From positions 2,232,001-2,296,000 of the forward strand of contig CP131915.1 of the NCBI GenBank assembly GCA_030704225.1: 64,000 nt of DNA. Direction: 5' to 3'. Shown here piece after piece: positions 51,036-60,979 of this stretch. The translations under genes and the position numbers were made by a program. Each line of letters starts with the position of its first letter. Within the stretch, counting starts at the first letter, position 1. A model generated the notes under the pieces. That model did not search any database and was not told the DNA's origin. It was given only the letters and a program-made list of their open reading frames with translations. Source of the stretch: Kosakonia sp. H02. GTDB taxonomy: Bacteria; Pseudomonadota; Gammaproteobacteria; Enterobacterales; Enterobacteriaceae.

Positions 51036-52118
51036 TTAACTCTTACGCGTCATTAGCCAAAGGCTAATTAAGAAGAACGACGCGCTCGGCAACAGCGCCC
51101 CCACCACCGGTGGGATGCCGTAAACCAGCGTCAGCGGGCCGAAAATCTGATCCAGCACGTAGAAGACGAAACCGAAGCTGATGCCGGTGACAACACGTAC
51201 GCCCATCGCCACGCTACGCAGCGGGCCAAAGATAAACGACAGCGCCATCAGCATCATCACCGCCACGGACAGCGGCTGGAAGATTTTGCTCCACATATTG
51301 AGCTGATAACGCCCGGAATCCTGGCCGCTCGACTTCAGGTACTTCACATAGTTGTGCAGGCCGCTAATGGAAAGCGCCTCCGGATCCAGCGCGACTACGC
51401 CCAGTTTGTCCGGGGTGAGGTTGGTCTTCCAGGTGCCGCTCACGGTCTGCGCACCGGTAACCTGCTTCGGATCCGTCAGGTTGGACTCATCCACCTGCGA
51501 CAGCCGCCAGATCTTGTGTTCTGCATCGAACTTCGCCGAGGCGGCATAGCGCACCGACTGCAAACGACGCTCTTTATTAAACGAATAGATGCTGACGCCG
51601 CCCAGTTCGTCATCGCCTTTTACGCGTTCGATATAGACAAAATTATTGCCGTCTTTCGCCCACAGCCCGGATTGCGTCGAGAGCAGCGAGCCGCCATACA
51701 TCGACTGCGCACGCTGGTTACGCGCCATCTGCTCGCCCTGCGGCGCAACCCATTCGCCAATCGCCATGGTCAGCAGCACCAGCGGGATCGCGGTTTTCAT
51801 CACCGACAGCGCCACCTGCATACGGGTGTAACCCGATGCCTGCATCACGACGAGTTCACTGCGCTGCGCCAGCATCCCCAGGCCCAGCAGCGCGCCAAGC
51901 AGCGCGGCCATCGGGAAGAAGATTTGGATATCTTTCGGCACGCTAAGCAGGGTGTACATGCCCGCGCCGAGCGCGTCGTAACTCCCCTGCCCGGCTTTTT
52001 TCAACTGATCGACAAATTTGATAATGCCGGAGAGCGACACCAGCATGAACAGGGTCATCATGATGGTGGTAAAAATGGTTTTACCGATATAGCGGTCGAG
52101 TACGCCAAAAGCCTGCAT
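51036..52118 (-). CDS. lptG: LPS export ABC permease LptG
   Basis: 360 residues. Six membrane helices around a large periplasmic beta-jellyroll (for example AKFDAEHKIWRLSQVDES). Starts MQAFGVLDRYIGKTIFTTIM as in E. coli. With LptF and LptB2 it lifts LPS from the inner membrane into the LptC-LptA bridge. Its ATG overlaps the lptF stop by one base. Confidence 0.97.
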   Translation of the reverse strand: MQAFGVLDRYIGKTIFTTIMMTLFMLVSLSGIIKFVDQLKKAGQGSYDALGAGMYTLLSVPKDIQIFFPMAALLGALLGLGMLAQRSELVVMQASGYTRMQVALSVMKTAIPLVLLTMAIGEWVAPQGEQMARNQRAQSMYGGSLLSTQSGLWAKDGNNFVYIERVKGDDELGGVSIYSFNKERRLQSVRYAASAKFDAEHKIWRLSQVDESNLTDPKQVTGAQTVSGTWKTNLTPDKLGVVALDPEALSISGLHNYVKYLKSSGQDSGRYQLNMWSKIFQPLSVAVMMLMALSFIFGPLRSVAMGVRVVTGISFGFVFYVLDQIFGPLTLVYGIPPVVGALLPSASFFLISLWLMTRKS

Positions 52119-53218
52119 TATACCGCTCCTCTACGCATAAAACGGGCGCGAACCCGGCGCATCGACACCGTATCCCACATGTTCAGCACCACGGCCAGTG
52201 CCAGGTAGATAAAGTTAACCACCCACATCCACACCAGCGGATCCAGTTTCCCTTTCATACCGTTTGAGCGAAGCGTGGTCTGCAACAGGAAGAACACAAG
52301 ATACAGCAGCATTGCGGGCAGCATTGACAGCACGCGCCCCTGGCGCGGGTTCACCACGCTTAGCGGCACCACCATCAGCGCCATCATAAACACGGTAAAG
52401 ATAAGCGTTAAACGCCAGTGCAATTCCGCGCTGGCGCGGTCGTTGTCGGTATTAAACAGCGTGCGCATGTCCATCTGCTCGGTATCCGAGGGATCCAGCG
52501 CCACCGCCTGGTGACCGATAATCGCCTGATAATCCTGGAAATCCGTAATGCGGAAATCGCGCAGCATCGCAGTACCTTCAAAGCGCGTTCCGCTATTGAG
52601 CGTCACCACCTGAGAACCGTCTTTATGCTGAGAAAGGTGGCCGGAATCCGCCAGCACCACGGAGGGGCGCGCGTTACCTTTCGGGCGGATTTGTGCGAGG
52701 AAAACATTGGTGAAATTACTGCCTTCAACGCCTTCAATAAACAGCACCGAATTGCCGTCAGTCGCCTGCTGGAACTGCCCCTGGGCGAGCGCGGCAAGGC
52801 CAGGGTTTGCTTTGGCGTCTGCCAGCACCTGATCCTGATGGCGCGAGGACCACGGCCCGGCCCACATCACGTTAACCGCCGCAACGATGCCGGTGAACAG
52901 CGCAAGGATAAGCGCGGCTTTCACCAGCACCGCCCGGCTCAGACCGCAGGCGTGCATCACCGTGATTTCGCTTTCGGTGTAGAGTTTGCCCAGCGTCATA
53001 AGCAAGCCGAGGAACAGGCTCAACGGCAGGATAAGCTGCGCCATTTCCGGCACGCCAAGGCCTAACAGTGAGAGAACGAGGTTTGTGGGGATTTCGCCAT
53101 CGGCGGCTGCGCCCAAAATCCTGACCAATTTCTGACAAAAGAAAATCAGAAGCAGGATGAATAGGATCGCAAGCTGGCTTTTAAGCGTCTCCCGAACCAG
53201 ATATCTTGTGATTATCAC
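52118..53218 (-). CDS. lptF: LPS export ABC permease LptF
   Basis: 366 residues, same architecture as LptG (ITRYLVRETLKSQLAILF; VPEMAQLILPLSLFLGLL). GTG start at 53218, as in E. coli. First gene of the lptFG operon, divergent from pepA across about 270 bases. Confidence 0.97.
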   Translation of the reverse strand: MIITRYLVRETLKSQLAILFILLLIFFCQKLVRILGAAADGEIPTNLVLSLLGLGVPEMAQLILPLSLFLGLLMTLGKLYTESEITVMHACGLSRAVLVKAALILALFTGIVAAVNVMWAGPWSSRHQDQVLADAKANPGLAALAQGQFQQATDGNSVLFIEGVEGSNFTNVFLAQIRPKGNARPSVVLADSGHLSQHKDGSQVVTLNSGTRFEGTAMLRDFRITDFQDYQAIIGHQAVALDPSDTEQMDMRTLFNTDNDRASAELHWRLTLIFTVFMMALMVVPLSVVNPRQGRVLSMLPAMLLYLVFFLLQTTLRSNGMKGKLDPLVWMWVVNFIYLALAVVLNMWDTVSMRRVRARFMRRGAV

Positions 53219-53485
53219 TTTAAATACGCCCGTAAAAACCAGTCTTTTTCCTGGAAAATCGCTTGTTTCATGGCTTAAACGTCATTTATTCTCTTGAGTC
53301 GTCGAAATGATCGCTAAGATTAATATACTCAGCGGATACGTGCGTGAGACCCGATTCTGACGTGCCGAAACCGAAGTAACATTAAGATTAACACGAAGTC
53401 ACCGCAACAGCGGACCCGAGTTACGAAAGCTTGCAATTCTATCCGTAGCCGCCGCCGTTGTCTTTAAGATTCAGGAGCGTAGTGC

Positions 53486-54997
53486 ATGGAGTTCAGTGTA
53501 AAAAGCGGTAGCCCGGAAAAACAGCGGAGTGCCTGCATCGTTGTCGGTGTCTTTGAACCGCGCCGGCTCTCTCCGATTGCCGAGCAGCTCGATAAGATCA
53601 GCGACGGTTACATCAGCGCACTGCTGCGTCGTGGCGAACTGGAAGGTAAGCCGGGGCAAACCCTGCTGCTGCACCATGTGCCGAATGTGCTTTCCGAACG
53701 TATTTTGCTGATTGGCTGCGGAAAAGAGCGTGAATTGGATGAGCGTCAGTATAAGCAAGTTATCCAGAAAACGATAAACACGCTGAATGATACAGGCTCA
53801 ATGGAAGCGGTCTGTTTTCTGACCGAATTGCACGTTAAAGGCCGTAACACCTACTGGAAAGTGCGCCAGGCGGTCGAAACCGCAAAAGAGACGCTCTACA
53901 GTTTCGATCAACTGAAAACCACCAAAAGCGAGCCGCGTCGCCCGCTGCGCAAAATGGTGTTCAACGTGCCAACCCGCCGCGAATTGACCAGCGGCGAGCG
54001 CGCTATCCAGCACGGTCTGGCGATTTCGGCGGGCATTAAGGCCGCAAAAGATCTCGGCAATATGCCGCCGAATATCTGTAACGCGGCTTATCTTGCTTCT
54101 CAGGCGCGTCAACTGGCCGATACTTACAGTAAAAACGTGACCACCCGCGTGATTGGCGAGCAGCAGATGCGCGAGCTGGGCATGTGCTCTTACCTCGCCG
54201 TCGGCCAGGGTTCGCAGAATGAATCCCTGATGTCGGTGATGGAATACAAAGGCAACCCGTCTGAAGAAGCGCGCCCGATTGTGCTGGTCGGCAAAGGTCT
54301 GACCTTCGACTCCGGCGGTATCTCCATCAAGCCTGCCGAAGGCATGGACGAAATGAAGTACGACATGTGCGGTGCGGCGGCGGTTTACGGCGTGATGCGC
54401 ATGGTGGCCGAACTGCAACTGCCGATTAACGTGATTGGCGTACTGGCAGGCTGTGAAAACATGCCCGGCGGGCGCGCATACCGCCCGGGCGATGTGCTGA
54501 CCACCATGTCAGGCCAGACCGTAGAAGTGCTGAATACCGACGCCGAAGGCCGTCTGGTATTGTGCGATGTGCTGACTTACGTTGAGCGCTTCGAGCCGGA
54601 AGCGGTGATCGATGTGGCCACATTAACCGGCGCATGCGTTGTCGCGCTGGGTCATCACATTACCGGTCTGCTGTCGAACCACAACCCGCTGGCGCATGAG
54701 CTGATTGGCGCGTCCGAGCAGGCGGGCGATCGCGCGTGGCGTCTGCCAATGAGCGATGAGTATCAGGAGCAACTGGAATCCAATTTTGCGGATATGGCGA
54801 ACATTGGCGGGCGTCCTGGCGGTGCGATTACCGCGGGCTGCTTCCTGGCGCGCTTTACCCGCAAGTACAATTGGGCGCACCTCGATATCGCCGGTACCGC
54901 GTGGCGTTCCGGCAAAGCCAAAGGTGCAACCGGTCGTCCGGTGGCGATGTTGTCCCAGTTCCTGCTCAATCGCGCCGGGTTTAACGGCGAAGAGTAA
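53486..54997 (+). CDS. pepA: Leucyl aminopeptidase A / Xer accessory protein PepA
   Basis: 503 residues, the E. coli length. M17 peptidase: KGLTFDSGGISIKP (metal Lys/Asp), MKYDMCGAAAVYG and the signature NTDAEGRLVL. Beyond peptide hydrolysis, E. coli PepA binds DNA at cer/xerCD synapses and at carAB. Standard position upstream of holC. Confidence 0.97.
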   Translation: MEFSVKSGSPEKQRSACIVVGVFEPRRLSPIAEQLDKISDGYISALLRRGELEGKPGQTLLLHHVPNVLSERILLIGCGKERELDERQYKQVIQKTINTLNDTGSMEAVCFLTELHVKGRNTYWKVRQAVETAKETLYSFDQLKTTKSEPRRPLRKMVFNVPTRRELTSGERAIQHGLAISAGIKAAKDLGNMPPNICNAAYLASQARQLADTYSKNVTTRVIGEQQMRELGMCSYLAVGQGSQNESLMSVMEYKGNPSEEARPIVLVGKGLTFDSGGISIKPAEGMDEMKYDMCGAAAVYGVMRMVAELQLPINVIGVLAGCENMPGGRAYRPGDVLTTMSGQTVEVLNTDAEGRLVLCDVLTYVERFEPEAVIDVATLTGACVVALGHHITGLLSNHNPLAHELIGASEQAGDRAWRLPMSDEYQEQLESNFADMANIGGRPGGAITAGCFLARFTRKYNWAHLDIAGTAWRSGKAKGATGRPVAMLSQFLLNRAGFNGEE

Positions 54998-55010
54998 AAG
55001 TGCCCGTTTG

Positions 55011-55040
55011 TAGGCCCGGTAAGCGTAGAGCCACCGGGCT
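55011..55040. repeat. REP-like element
   Basis: GCCCGGT and ACCGGGC pair around a 12-base loop between pepA and holC. Confidence 0.6.
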
Positions 55041-55073
55041 TTGCATTTAAATCCTCAACCAAAAGCCCCATAT

Positions 55074-55517
55074 ATGAAAAATGCGACGTTCTATCTTCTG
55101 GACAATGACAACGCCACCGATGGCTTAAGCGCCGTCGAGCAACTGGTGTGTGAAATTGCCGCAGAACGTTGGCGTAATGGCAAACGCGTGCTGATTGCCT
55201 GTGTCGATGAGCAACAGGCGATTCGCCTGGATGAAGCCCTGTGGGCGCGCCCGGCAGAAAGCTTTGTGCCGCACAACCTGGCAGGTGAAGGCCCACGCGG
55301 TGGCGCACCGGTTGAAATTGCCTGGCCGCAGAAGCGCAACAGCAGCCCGCGCGATATTTTAATCAGCCTGCGCACGGAATTTGCAGATTTTGCCACCGCT
55401 TTCACAGAAGTGATAGACTTCGTCCCTTACGAAGATTCCCTGAAACAACTGGCTCGCGAGCGCTATAAAGCCTACCGCGTGGCCGGTTTCAACCTGAACA
55501 CGGCAACCTGGAAATAA
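55074..55517 (+). CDS. holC: DNA polymerase III chi subunit
   Basis: 147 residues from the ATG at 55074, equal to E. coli HolC; the frame from 55041 is untranslated leader. Begins MKNATFYLLDNDNATDGLSA. Chi links the clamp loader to single-strand-binding protein. Its stop overlaps the valS ATG by one base, showing coupling. Confidence 0.96.
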   Translation: MKNATFYLLDNDNATDGLSAVEQLVCEIAAERWRNGKRVLIACVDEQQAIRLDEALWARPAESFVPHNLAGEGPRGGAPVEIAWPQKRNSSPRDILISLRTEFADFATAFTEVIDFVPYEDSLKQLARERYKAYRVAGFNLNTATWK

Positions 55518-58372
55518 TGGAAAAGACATACAACCCCAAAGATATCGAACAGCCGCTGTACGAGCAGTGGGAAAAGCAGGGCTATTTCAAACCGAACGGT
55601 GATGAAAGCCAGGAAAGCTTCTGCATCATGATCCCGCCGCCGAACGTCACCGGCAGTTTGCATATGGGCCACGCCTTCCAGCAGACCATCATGGACACCA
55701 TGATCCGCTACCAGCGCATGCAGGGGAAAAACACCCTCTGGCAGGCCGGTACTGACCACGCGGGTATCGCCACCCAAATGGTGGTTGAACGTAAAATTGC
55801 CGCTGAAGAGGGGAAAACCCGCCACGACTACGGTCGCGATGCATTCATCGACAAAATCTGGCAGTGGAAAGCGGAATCTGGCGGCACCATTACCCGCCAG
55901 ATGCGTCGTCTTGGCAACTCTGTGGACTGGGAGCGCGAGCGCTTCACCATGGATGAAGGTCTTTCCAACGCCGTGAAAGAAGTGTTCGTCCGCCTGTATA
56001 AAGAAGACCTGATTTACCGTGGCAAACGCCTGGTGAACTGGGATCCGAAACTGCGTACTGCGATTTCCGATCTGGAAGTGGAAAACCGCGAGTCCAAAGG
56101 CTCGATGTGGCATATCCGCTATCCGCTGGCCGACGGCGCGAAAACCGCTGACGGCAAAGATTACCTGGTTGTCGCCACTACCCGCCCGGAAACGCTGCTG
56201 GGCGATACCGGCGTGGCCGTGAACCCGGAAGATCCGCGCTATAAAGACCTGATTGGCAAATTCGTGGTGCTGCCGCTGGTTAACCGCCGTATTCCGATTG
56301 TGGGCGATGAACACGCCGATATGGAAAAAGGCACCGGCTGCGTGAAAATCACCCCGGCGCACGATTTCAACGACTACGACGTCGGCCGTCGCCATAAGCT
56401 GCCAATGATCAACATCCTGACCTTTGACGGTGATATCCGTGAAAGCGCGCAGGTGTATGACACCAACGGCAACGAATCTGACGTTTACCCGGCGGATATC
56501 CCGGCCGAGTTCCAGAAACTGGAGCGTTTTGCCGCGCGTAAAGCGATGGTTGCCGCCGTTGACGCCCTTGGCCTGCTGGAAGAGATTAAACCGCACGACC
56601 TGACCGTGCCGTACGGCGATCGTGGCGGCGTGGTTATCGAACCGATGCTCACCGATCAATGGTACGTTCGCGCAGACGTGCTGGCGAAACCGGCGGTTGA
56701 AGCGGTGGAAAACGGTGATATCCAGTTCGTGCCGAAACAGTACGAAAACATGTATTTCTCCTGGATGCGCGACATTCAGGACTGGTGTATCTCCCGCCAG
56801 TTATGGTGGGGCCACCGCATTCCGGCCTGGTACGACAACGACGGCAATGTCTATGTCGGTCGCAACGAAGAGGAAGTGCGTCAGGAAAACAACCTGTCTG
56901 CTGATGTCGCCCTGCGCCAGGACGACGACGTGCTGGATACCTGGTTCTCCTCCGCGCTGTGGACCTTCTCTACCCTCGGCTGGCCGGAAAACACCGACGC
57001 GCTGCGTCAGTTCCACCCGACCAGCGTGATGGTGAGCGGCTTCGACATTATCTTCTTCTGGATTGCGCGCATGATCATGATGACCATGCACTTCATCAAA
57101 GATGAAAACGGCAAACCGCAGGTGCCGTTTAAGACGGTCTACATGACCGGTCTGATCCGTGATGACGAAGGCCAGAAGATGTCGAAATCCAAAGGCAACG
57201 TGATTGACCCGCTGGATATGGTCGACGGTATCTCTCTGGCGGATCTACTGGAAAAACGTACCGGCAACATGATGCAGCCGCAGCTGGCGGAGAAAATCCG
57301 CAAGCGCACCGAGAAGCAGTTCCCGGACGGCATCGAGCCGCACGGCACCGACGCTCTGCGTTTCACCCTCGCAGCGCTGGCCTCGACCGGTCGCGATATC
57401 AACTGGGATATGAAGCGCCTGGAAGGTTACCGTAACTTCTGTAACAAGCTGTGGAACGCCAGCCGCTTTGTGCTGATGAACACCGAAGATCAGGACTGCG
57501 GCTTCAACGGCGGCGAAATGGTGCTGTCACTCGCGGATCGCTGGATCCTGGCGGAATTCAACCAGACCATCAAAGCCTACCGTGACGCGCTGGATAGCTT
57601 CCGCTTCGATATTGCAGCGGGCATTCTGTATGAGTTCACCTGGAACCAGTTCTGCGACTGGTATCTGGAGCTGACCAAGCCGGTGATGAACGGCGGCTCT
57701 GAGGCGGAACTGCGCGGCACGCGCAATACGCTGGTAACGGTGCTGGAAGGCCTGCTGCGTCTGGCGCATCCGATCATTCCGTTTATCACCGAAACCATCT
57801 GGCAGCGCGTGAAAGTGCTGAAAGGCATCAACGCCGATACCATCATGTTGCAGCCGTTCCCGCAGTACGATGCGGCGCAGGTTGACGAGCAAGCGGTAGC
57901 GGATACCGAATGGCTGAAACAGGCGATCGTTGCGGTGCGTAATATCCGCGCCGAAATGAACATCGCGCCGGGCAAACCGCTGGAGCTGCTGCTGCGTAAC
58001 GCCAGTGCCGAAGCGCAGCGTCGCGTGAATGACAACCTGAGCTTCCTGCAAACCCTGGCGCGTCTGGAGAGCATCACCGTGCTGCCCGCCGACGACAAAG
58101 GCCCGGTTTCGGTGACCAAGATCGTTGATGGTGCAGAGCTGCTGATCCCGATGGCCGGTCTTATCGACAAAGACGCTGAACTGGCGCGTCTGGCGAAAGA
58201 AGTGGCGAAAGTCGAGCAGGAAATTGGCCGCATCGAAAGCAAGCTGGGCAACGAAGGCTTTGTCGCCCGCGCACCGGAAGCGGTAATTGCCAAAGAGCGT
58301 GAGAAGCTGGACGGCTACGCGCAAACCAAAGCGAAGCTGATTGAGCAGCAGGCGGTTATCGCCGCGCTGTAA
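55517..58372 (+). CDS. valS: Valyl-tRNA synthetase
   Basis: 951 residues, full length. Class I synthetase: HIGH motif as PPNVTGSLHMGHAFQ, KMSKS in GQKMSKSKGN, an editing domain in between, and a C-terminal coiled-coil (ELARLAKEVAKVEQEIGRIE). Charges tRNA-Val in the cytoplasm. Overlaps holC by one base. Codon use is strongly biased, as expected for a highly expressed gene. Confidence 0.98.
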   Translation: MEKTYNPKDIEQPLYEQWEKQGYFKPNGDESQESFCIMIPPPNVTGSLHMGHAFQQTIMDTMIRYQRMQGKNTLWQAGTDHAGIATQMVVERKIAAEEGKTRHDYGRDAFIDKIWQWKAESGGTITRQMRRLGNSVDWERERFTMDEGLSNAVKEVFVRLYKEDLIYRGKRLVNWDPKLRTAISDLEVENRESKGSMWHIRYPLADGAKTADGKDYLVVATTRPETLLGDTGVAVNPEDPRYKDLIGKFVVLPLVNRRIPIVGDEHADMEKGTGCVKITPAHDFNDYDVGRRHKLPMINILTFDGDIRESAQVYDTNGNESDVYPADIPAEFQKLERFAARKAMVAAVDALGLLEEIKPHDLTVPYGDRGGVVIEPMLTDQWYVRADVLAKPAVEAVENGDIQFVPKQYENMYFSWMRDIQDWCISRQLWWGHRIPAWYDNDGNVYVGRNEEEVRQENNLSADVALRQDDDVLDTWFSSALWTFSTLGWPENTDALRQFHPTSVMVSGFDIIFFWIARMIMMTMHFIKDENGKPQVPFKTVYMTGLIRDDEGQKMSKSKGNVIDPLDMVDGISLADLLEKRTGNMMQPQLAEKIRKRTEKQFPDGIEPHGTDALRFTLAALASTGRDINWDMKRLEGYRNFCNKLWNASRFVLMNTEDQDCGFNGGEMVLSLADRWILAEFNQTIKAYRDALDSFRFDIAAGILYEFTWNQFCDWYLELTKPVMNGGSEAELRGTRNTLVTVLEGLLRLAHPIIPFITETIWQRVKVLKGINADTIMLQPFPQYDAAQVDEQAVADTEWLKQAIVAVRNIRAEMNIAPGKPLELLLRNASAEAQRRVNDNLSFLQTLARLESITVLPADDKGPVSVTKIVDGAELLIPMAGLIDKDAELARLAKEVAKVEQEIGRIESKLGNEGFVARAPEAVIAKEREKLDGYAQTKAKLIEQQAVIAAL

Positions 58373-58384
58373 TCGAAACGCGTA

Positions 58385-58417
58385 AAAAAAGCCGGGTTAT
58401 CAATGCCCGGCTTTTTT
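58385..58417. terminator. valS/yjgN bidirectional terminator
   Basis: AAAAAGCCGGG and CCCGGCTTTTT pair around a nine-base loop between convergent genes. Confidence 0.9.
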
Positions 58418-58432
58418 ATTGCACTCAATAAA

Positions 58433-59635
58433 TTAAAACGCCGCTGGATAAAACGATAATCCGCGAGCCAGCAGGTTCGCCGGATCTTTCGCCGGTTGTA
58501 CACCGTGGTTTTCCAGCGTCAGCGCATCCAGAAAGCCATGCACATGGGTGTTTTCCAGCAAGTAGCGCGTCATACGCACTTTCGCCCACGGCCACGCCAG
58601 AAACAGCGTCACAACGCAAGCCAGCATATTGCCAAGAGAAATCCACAACATACGTCCTACAGTCACGGTCGAGGAGAAACGAATGTCGCCTTCCAGCACC
58701 AGTTGGCTATAGAGGTAAGTGCGCAGTTTTACGAAAGCGAAAATAAAACACACCACGGCGCCGAGAATATAAACCAGATAACTCAGCATTAATTTGCCGT
58801 AGAAAGGTCCCATCAGCATCGCTAACTGCTGCGGGTCGCCATCTACCGCGTAGGCATATTGCGGCATCATAAAGAAGGCCGGAACAACCAGATACAACGA
58901 CAGCGCGATAAACGGCACATACAGCAGCATTGCCAGCACCACAATGGTGATGCACTTTTTCAGGGAAAATGTGCCGGAGAATTTCAGTTTGCCGTACTGC
59001 AAATTATTCACCAGCATGCCAAACCACTGCGCAGTAAAGACGCCCTGCATAATGGCAACGCCCAGCAGTAATACCAGCGAGCCAATCCCCATGATCGTGA
59101 AAATAGCGCCGAATGAGGTGCTACTCATTGCTGAAGAGGTAAAGAGAGAGAACACCACCACCGAGGCGATAATAATCAGAATCGGGCAGCCCATCATCAC
59201 CCACCATGCGCGCAGCGGGCTGGCGTAGAAGTTAAAGCGCGCACCGTTGATTTCCGTCATCAGCATTTGATAGCGCAGGCCCTGGGTAATCAGCCACGGG
59301 AAAAAGAGGACAAATAAGGCCATCATGCACAGTTGCAGGCCTACGTTTTGATGCGCCACGTTAATAAAGAAAATCACATATAACGCGAGCAGACAGAGCC
59401 AACCGACAAAAATCGAACGGCCGGTGGCGTGATAAGAAAAACGCGCGCCGTCGAGTTCAGTATGCGCGTAGAAATAACGACGCGCGCGGATTAACGCCCA
59501 GGGCAAATATAACCCCAGCGTTATCAGGGTAAGCAGAATATTGACCAGCCATACCATGAAATAGCCTTTCCCGCTGCCCTGAAAGAGAAAATGGCGCACG
59601 GGAGCCGTCACGGAACCATGAGTTTCGGAAGTCAT
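58433..59635 (-). CDS. yjgN: DUF898 inner-membrane protein YjgN
   Basis: 400 residues from the ATG at 59635 (AAGGA six bases upstream); the frame up to 59707 is untranslated. About ten membrane helices with two internal repeats (each with a W-x-R-x-Y/F-type motif such as LPWALIRARRYFYAHTELDG and WPWAKVRMTRYLLENTHVHG). Function unknown. Typical place between valS and yjgM. Confidence 0.9.
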   Translation of the reverse strand: MTSETHGSVTAPVRHFLFQGSGKGYFMVWLVNILLTLITLGLYLPWALIRARRYFYAHTELDGARFSYHATGRSIFVGWLCLLALYVIFFINVAHQNVGLQLCMMALFVLFFPWLITQGLRYQMLMTEINGARFNFYASPLRAWWVMMGCPILIIIASVVVFSLFTSSAMSSTSFGAIFTIMGIGSLVLLLGVAIMQGVFTAQWFGMLVNNLQYGKLKFSGTFSLKKCITIVVLAMLLYVPFIALSLYLVVPAFFMMPQYAYAVDGDPQQLAMLMGPFYGKLMLSYLVYILGAVVCFIFAFVKLRTYLYSQLVLEGDIRFSSTVTVGRMLWISLGNMLACVVTLFLAWPWAKVRMTRYLLENTHVHGFLDALTLENHGVQPAKDPANLLARGLSFYPAAF

Positions 59636-59826
59636 AACAATCCTTATCGTAAAAAGAGACGCTAAATGGAGTAAACCACAACAATATTGCTTAAGAATTA
59701 TCTCCACGGTGGAGTCTAATTAGCTTATGGTCAAAAAAATAGCGCCCAATATTCCTGGTCTTGCCAGAACGGTTCTGGAGTGGTATTAACCGGGATCACC
59801 TTAAAAGTAATAAACAGAGTGCAGAA

Positions 59827-60330
59827 ATGAATGTGACCGCTCCGGTAGAGGTAAAATTGCGCCGCATTACGCAAGCCGATAATGCAGCAATCGCCTCTGT
59901 GATCCGCCAGGTATCTGCGGAATATGGCCTTACCGCCGATAAAGGCTACACCGTGGCCGACCCGGAACTGGACGAGCTTTATCAGCTTTACAGCCGCGAG
60001 GGTTGTGCTTACTGGGTTGTCGAACAAAACGGTGAAGTCGTGGGCGGCGGCGGTGTGGCACCGCTCAAATGCAGCGACGCGGATATTTGCGAATTACAAA
60101 AGATGTACTTCCTGCCCACTGCGCGCGGCCAGGGTCTGGCAAAGAAACTGGCGTTGATGGCGCTCGAACACGCCAAAAATAACGGTTTTACCCGCTGTTA
60201 CCTCGAAACCACCGCGTTTTTAACCGACGCCATTGGCCTGTATGAGCACCTTGGCTTTGAGCATATCGACGGGCCGCTGGGCTGCACCGGCCATGTAGAT
60301 TGCGAAGTGCGCATGTTAAAAGCGCTGTAA
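59827..60330 (+). CDS. yjgM: GNAT acetyltransferase YjgM
   Basis: 167 residues from the ATG at 59827; the open frame extends to 59761 without support. GNAT motif A is LQKMYFLPTARGQGLAKKL with the Q/RxxGxG/A acetyl-CoA loop; motif B is LYEHLGFEHIDG. Substrate not known from sequence. Convergent with rraB. Confidence 0.9.
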   Translation: MNVTAPVEVKLRRITQADNAAIASVIRQVSAEYGLTADKGYTVADPELDELYQLYSREGCAYWVVEQNGEVVGGGGVAPLKCSDADICELQKMYFLPTARGQGLAKKLALMALEHAKNNGFTRCYLETTAFLTDAIGLYEHLGFEHIDGPLGCTGHVDCEVRMLKAL

Positions 60331-60387
60331 CACTGTTCCCCCTTTTACACCTTGCTTTGCGGCAGCGTGCGCTGCCGCAACGTTCAC

Positions 60388-60816
60388 TCAGTGACGGACA
60401 CCGTCATCTTCTTCGTCAACGTAATCTTCGTCATCATCACCGTCTTCGCCATCTTCGCCGTTCGGATCTTCGTAGTAGGTTCCCCACCCGTCGTATTCAA
60501 CGTCGAATTTCTCGGCCAAATTGAGCAACTGCTCAACCTGCGCGTCAATCAGGTCCGCATTCAGCGCGCTTTCGCTAAGAATGTCACAGCAGATAACAAT
60601 TTCGCCTTCATCCAGCTCCAGCTCTTCCGGCTCGGTCACTTCGTAACCCAGTTTGAAGGCCTCTATAGCTGCTTTTTCCAGCGTTTCTAAATCATCTGCC
60701 GACAGGTGATGTTCAATGGTGTACAGCGCATCAGGATCGCTGCCGTCTTCCAGCAACTCTTCAATAATCAAACGCGTTTCTTCGCGCTGCTCTTCCAGGT
60801 GTTCAGGGTTTGCCAT
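60388..60816 (-). CDS. rraB: RNase E inhibitor RraB
   Basis: 142 residues from the ATG at 60816 (GAGGA seven to eight bases upstream); the frame to 60930 is leader. Begins MANPEHLEEQREETRLIIEE, ends with a very acidic tail (EDGEDGDDDEDYVDEEDDGV). Binds the C-terminal scaffold of RNase E and slows mRNA decay. Divergent from argI. Confidence 0.95.
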   Translation of the reverse strand: MANPEHLEEQREETRLIIEELLEDGSDPDALYTIEHHLSADDLETLEKAAIEAFKLGYEVTEPEELELDEGEIVICCDILSESALNADLIDAQVEQLLNLAEKFDVEYDGWGTYYEDPNGEDGEDGDDDEDYVDEEDDGVRH

Positions 60817-60913
60817 AAGTCGTTCCTCATCAATGTGGCAGATACTCTTATTGTCACACACCGTCGCCAATGCCTCCACTCTTCGCCGAAAAGATTTATA
60901 TCGCGGGGTTGCA

Positions 60914-60952
60914 AATGCATATTCATCCATATAGATTGAATTTTAATTCAAT
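60914..60952 (+). promoter_or_regulatory. Two ArgR (ARG) boxes of argI
   Basis: Box 2 (60935-60952, ATTGAATTTTAATTCAAT) is a perfect 18-bp palindrome. Box 1 (60914-60931) matches 8 of 10 conserved bases. The 3-bp spacing is exactly that of known ArgR operators. Confidence 0.9.
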
Positions 60953-60979
60953 AAGTGGCGCTCGCCATGTGAGGAAAAT

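Noticed and set aside
55472..56659. Minus-strand frame of 395 codons opposite valS
   Set aside because: Antisense of a strongly codon-biased gene, no recognisable domain or start signal.
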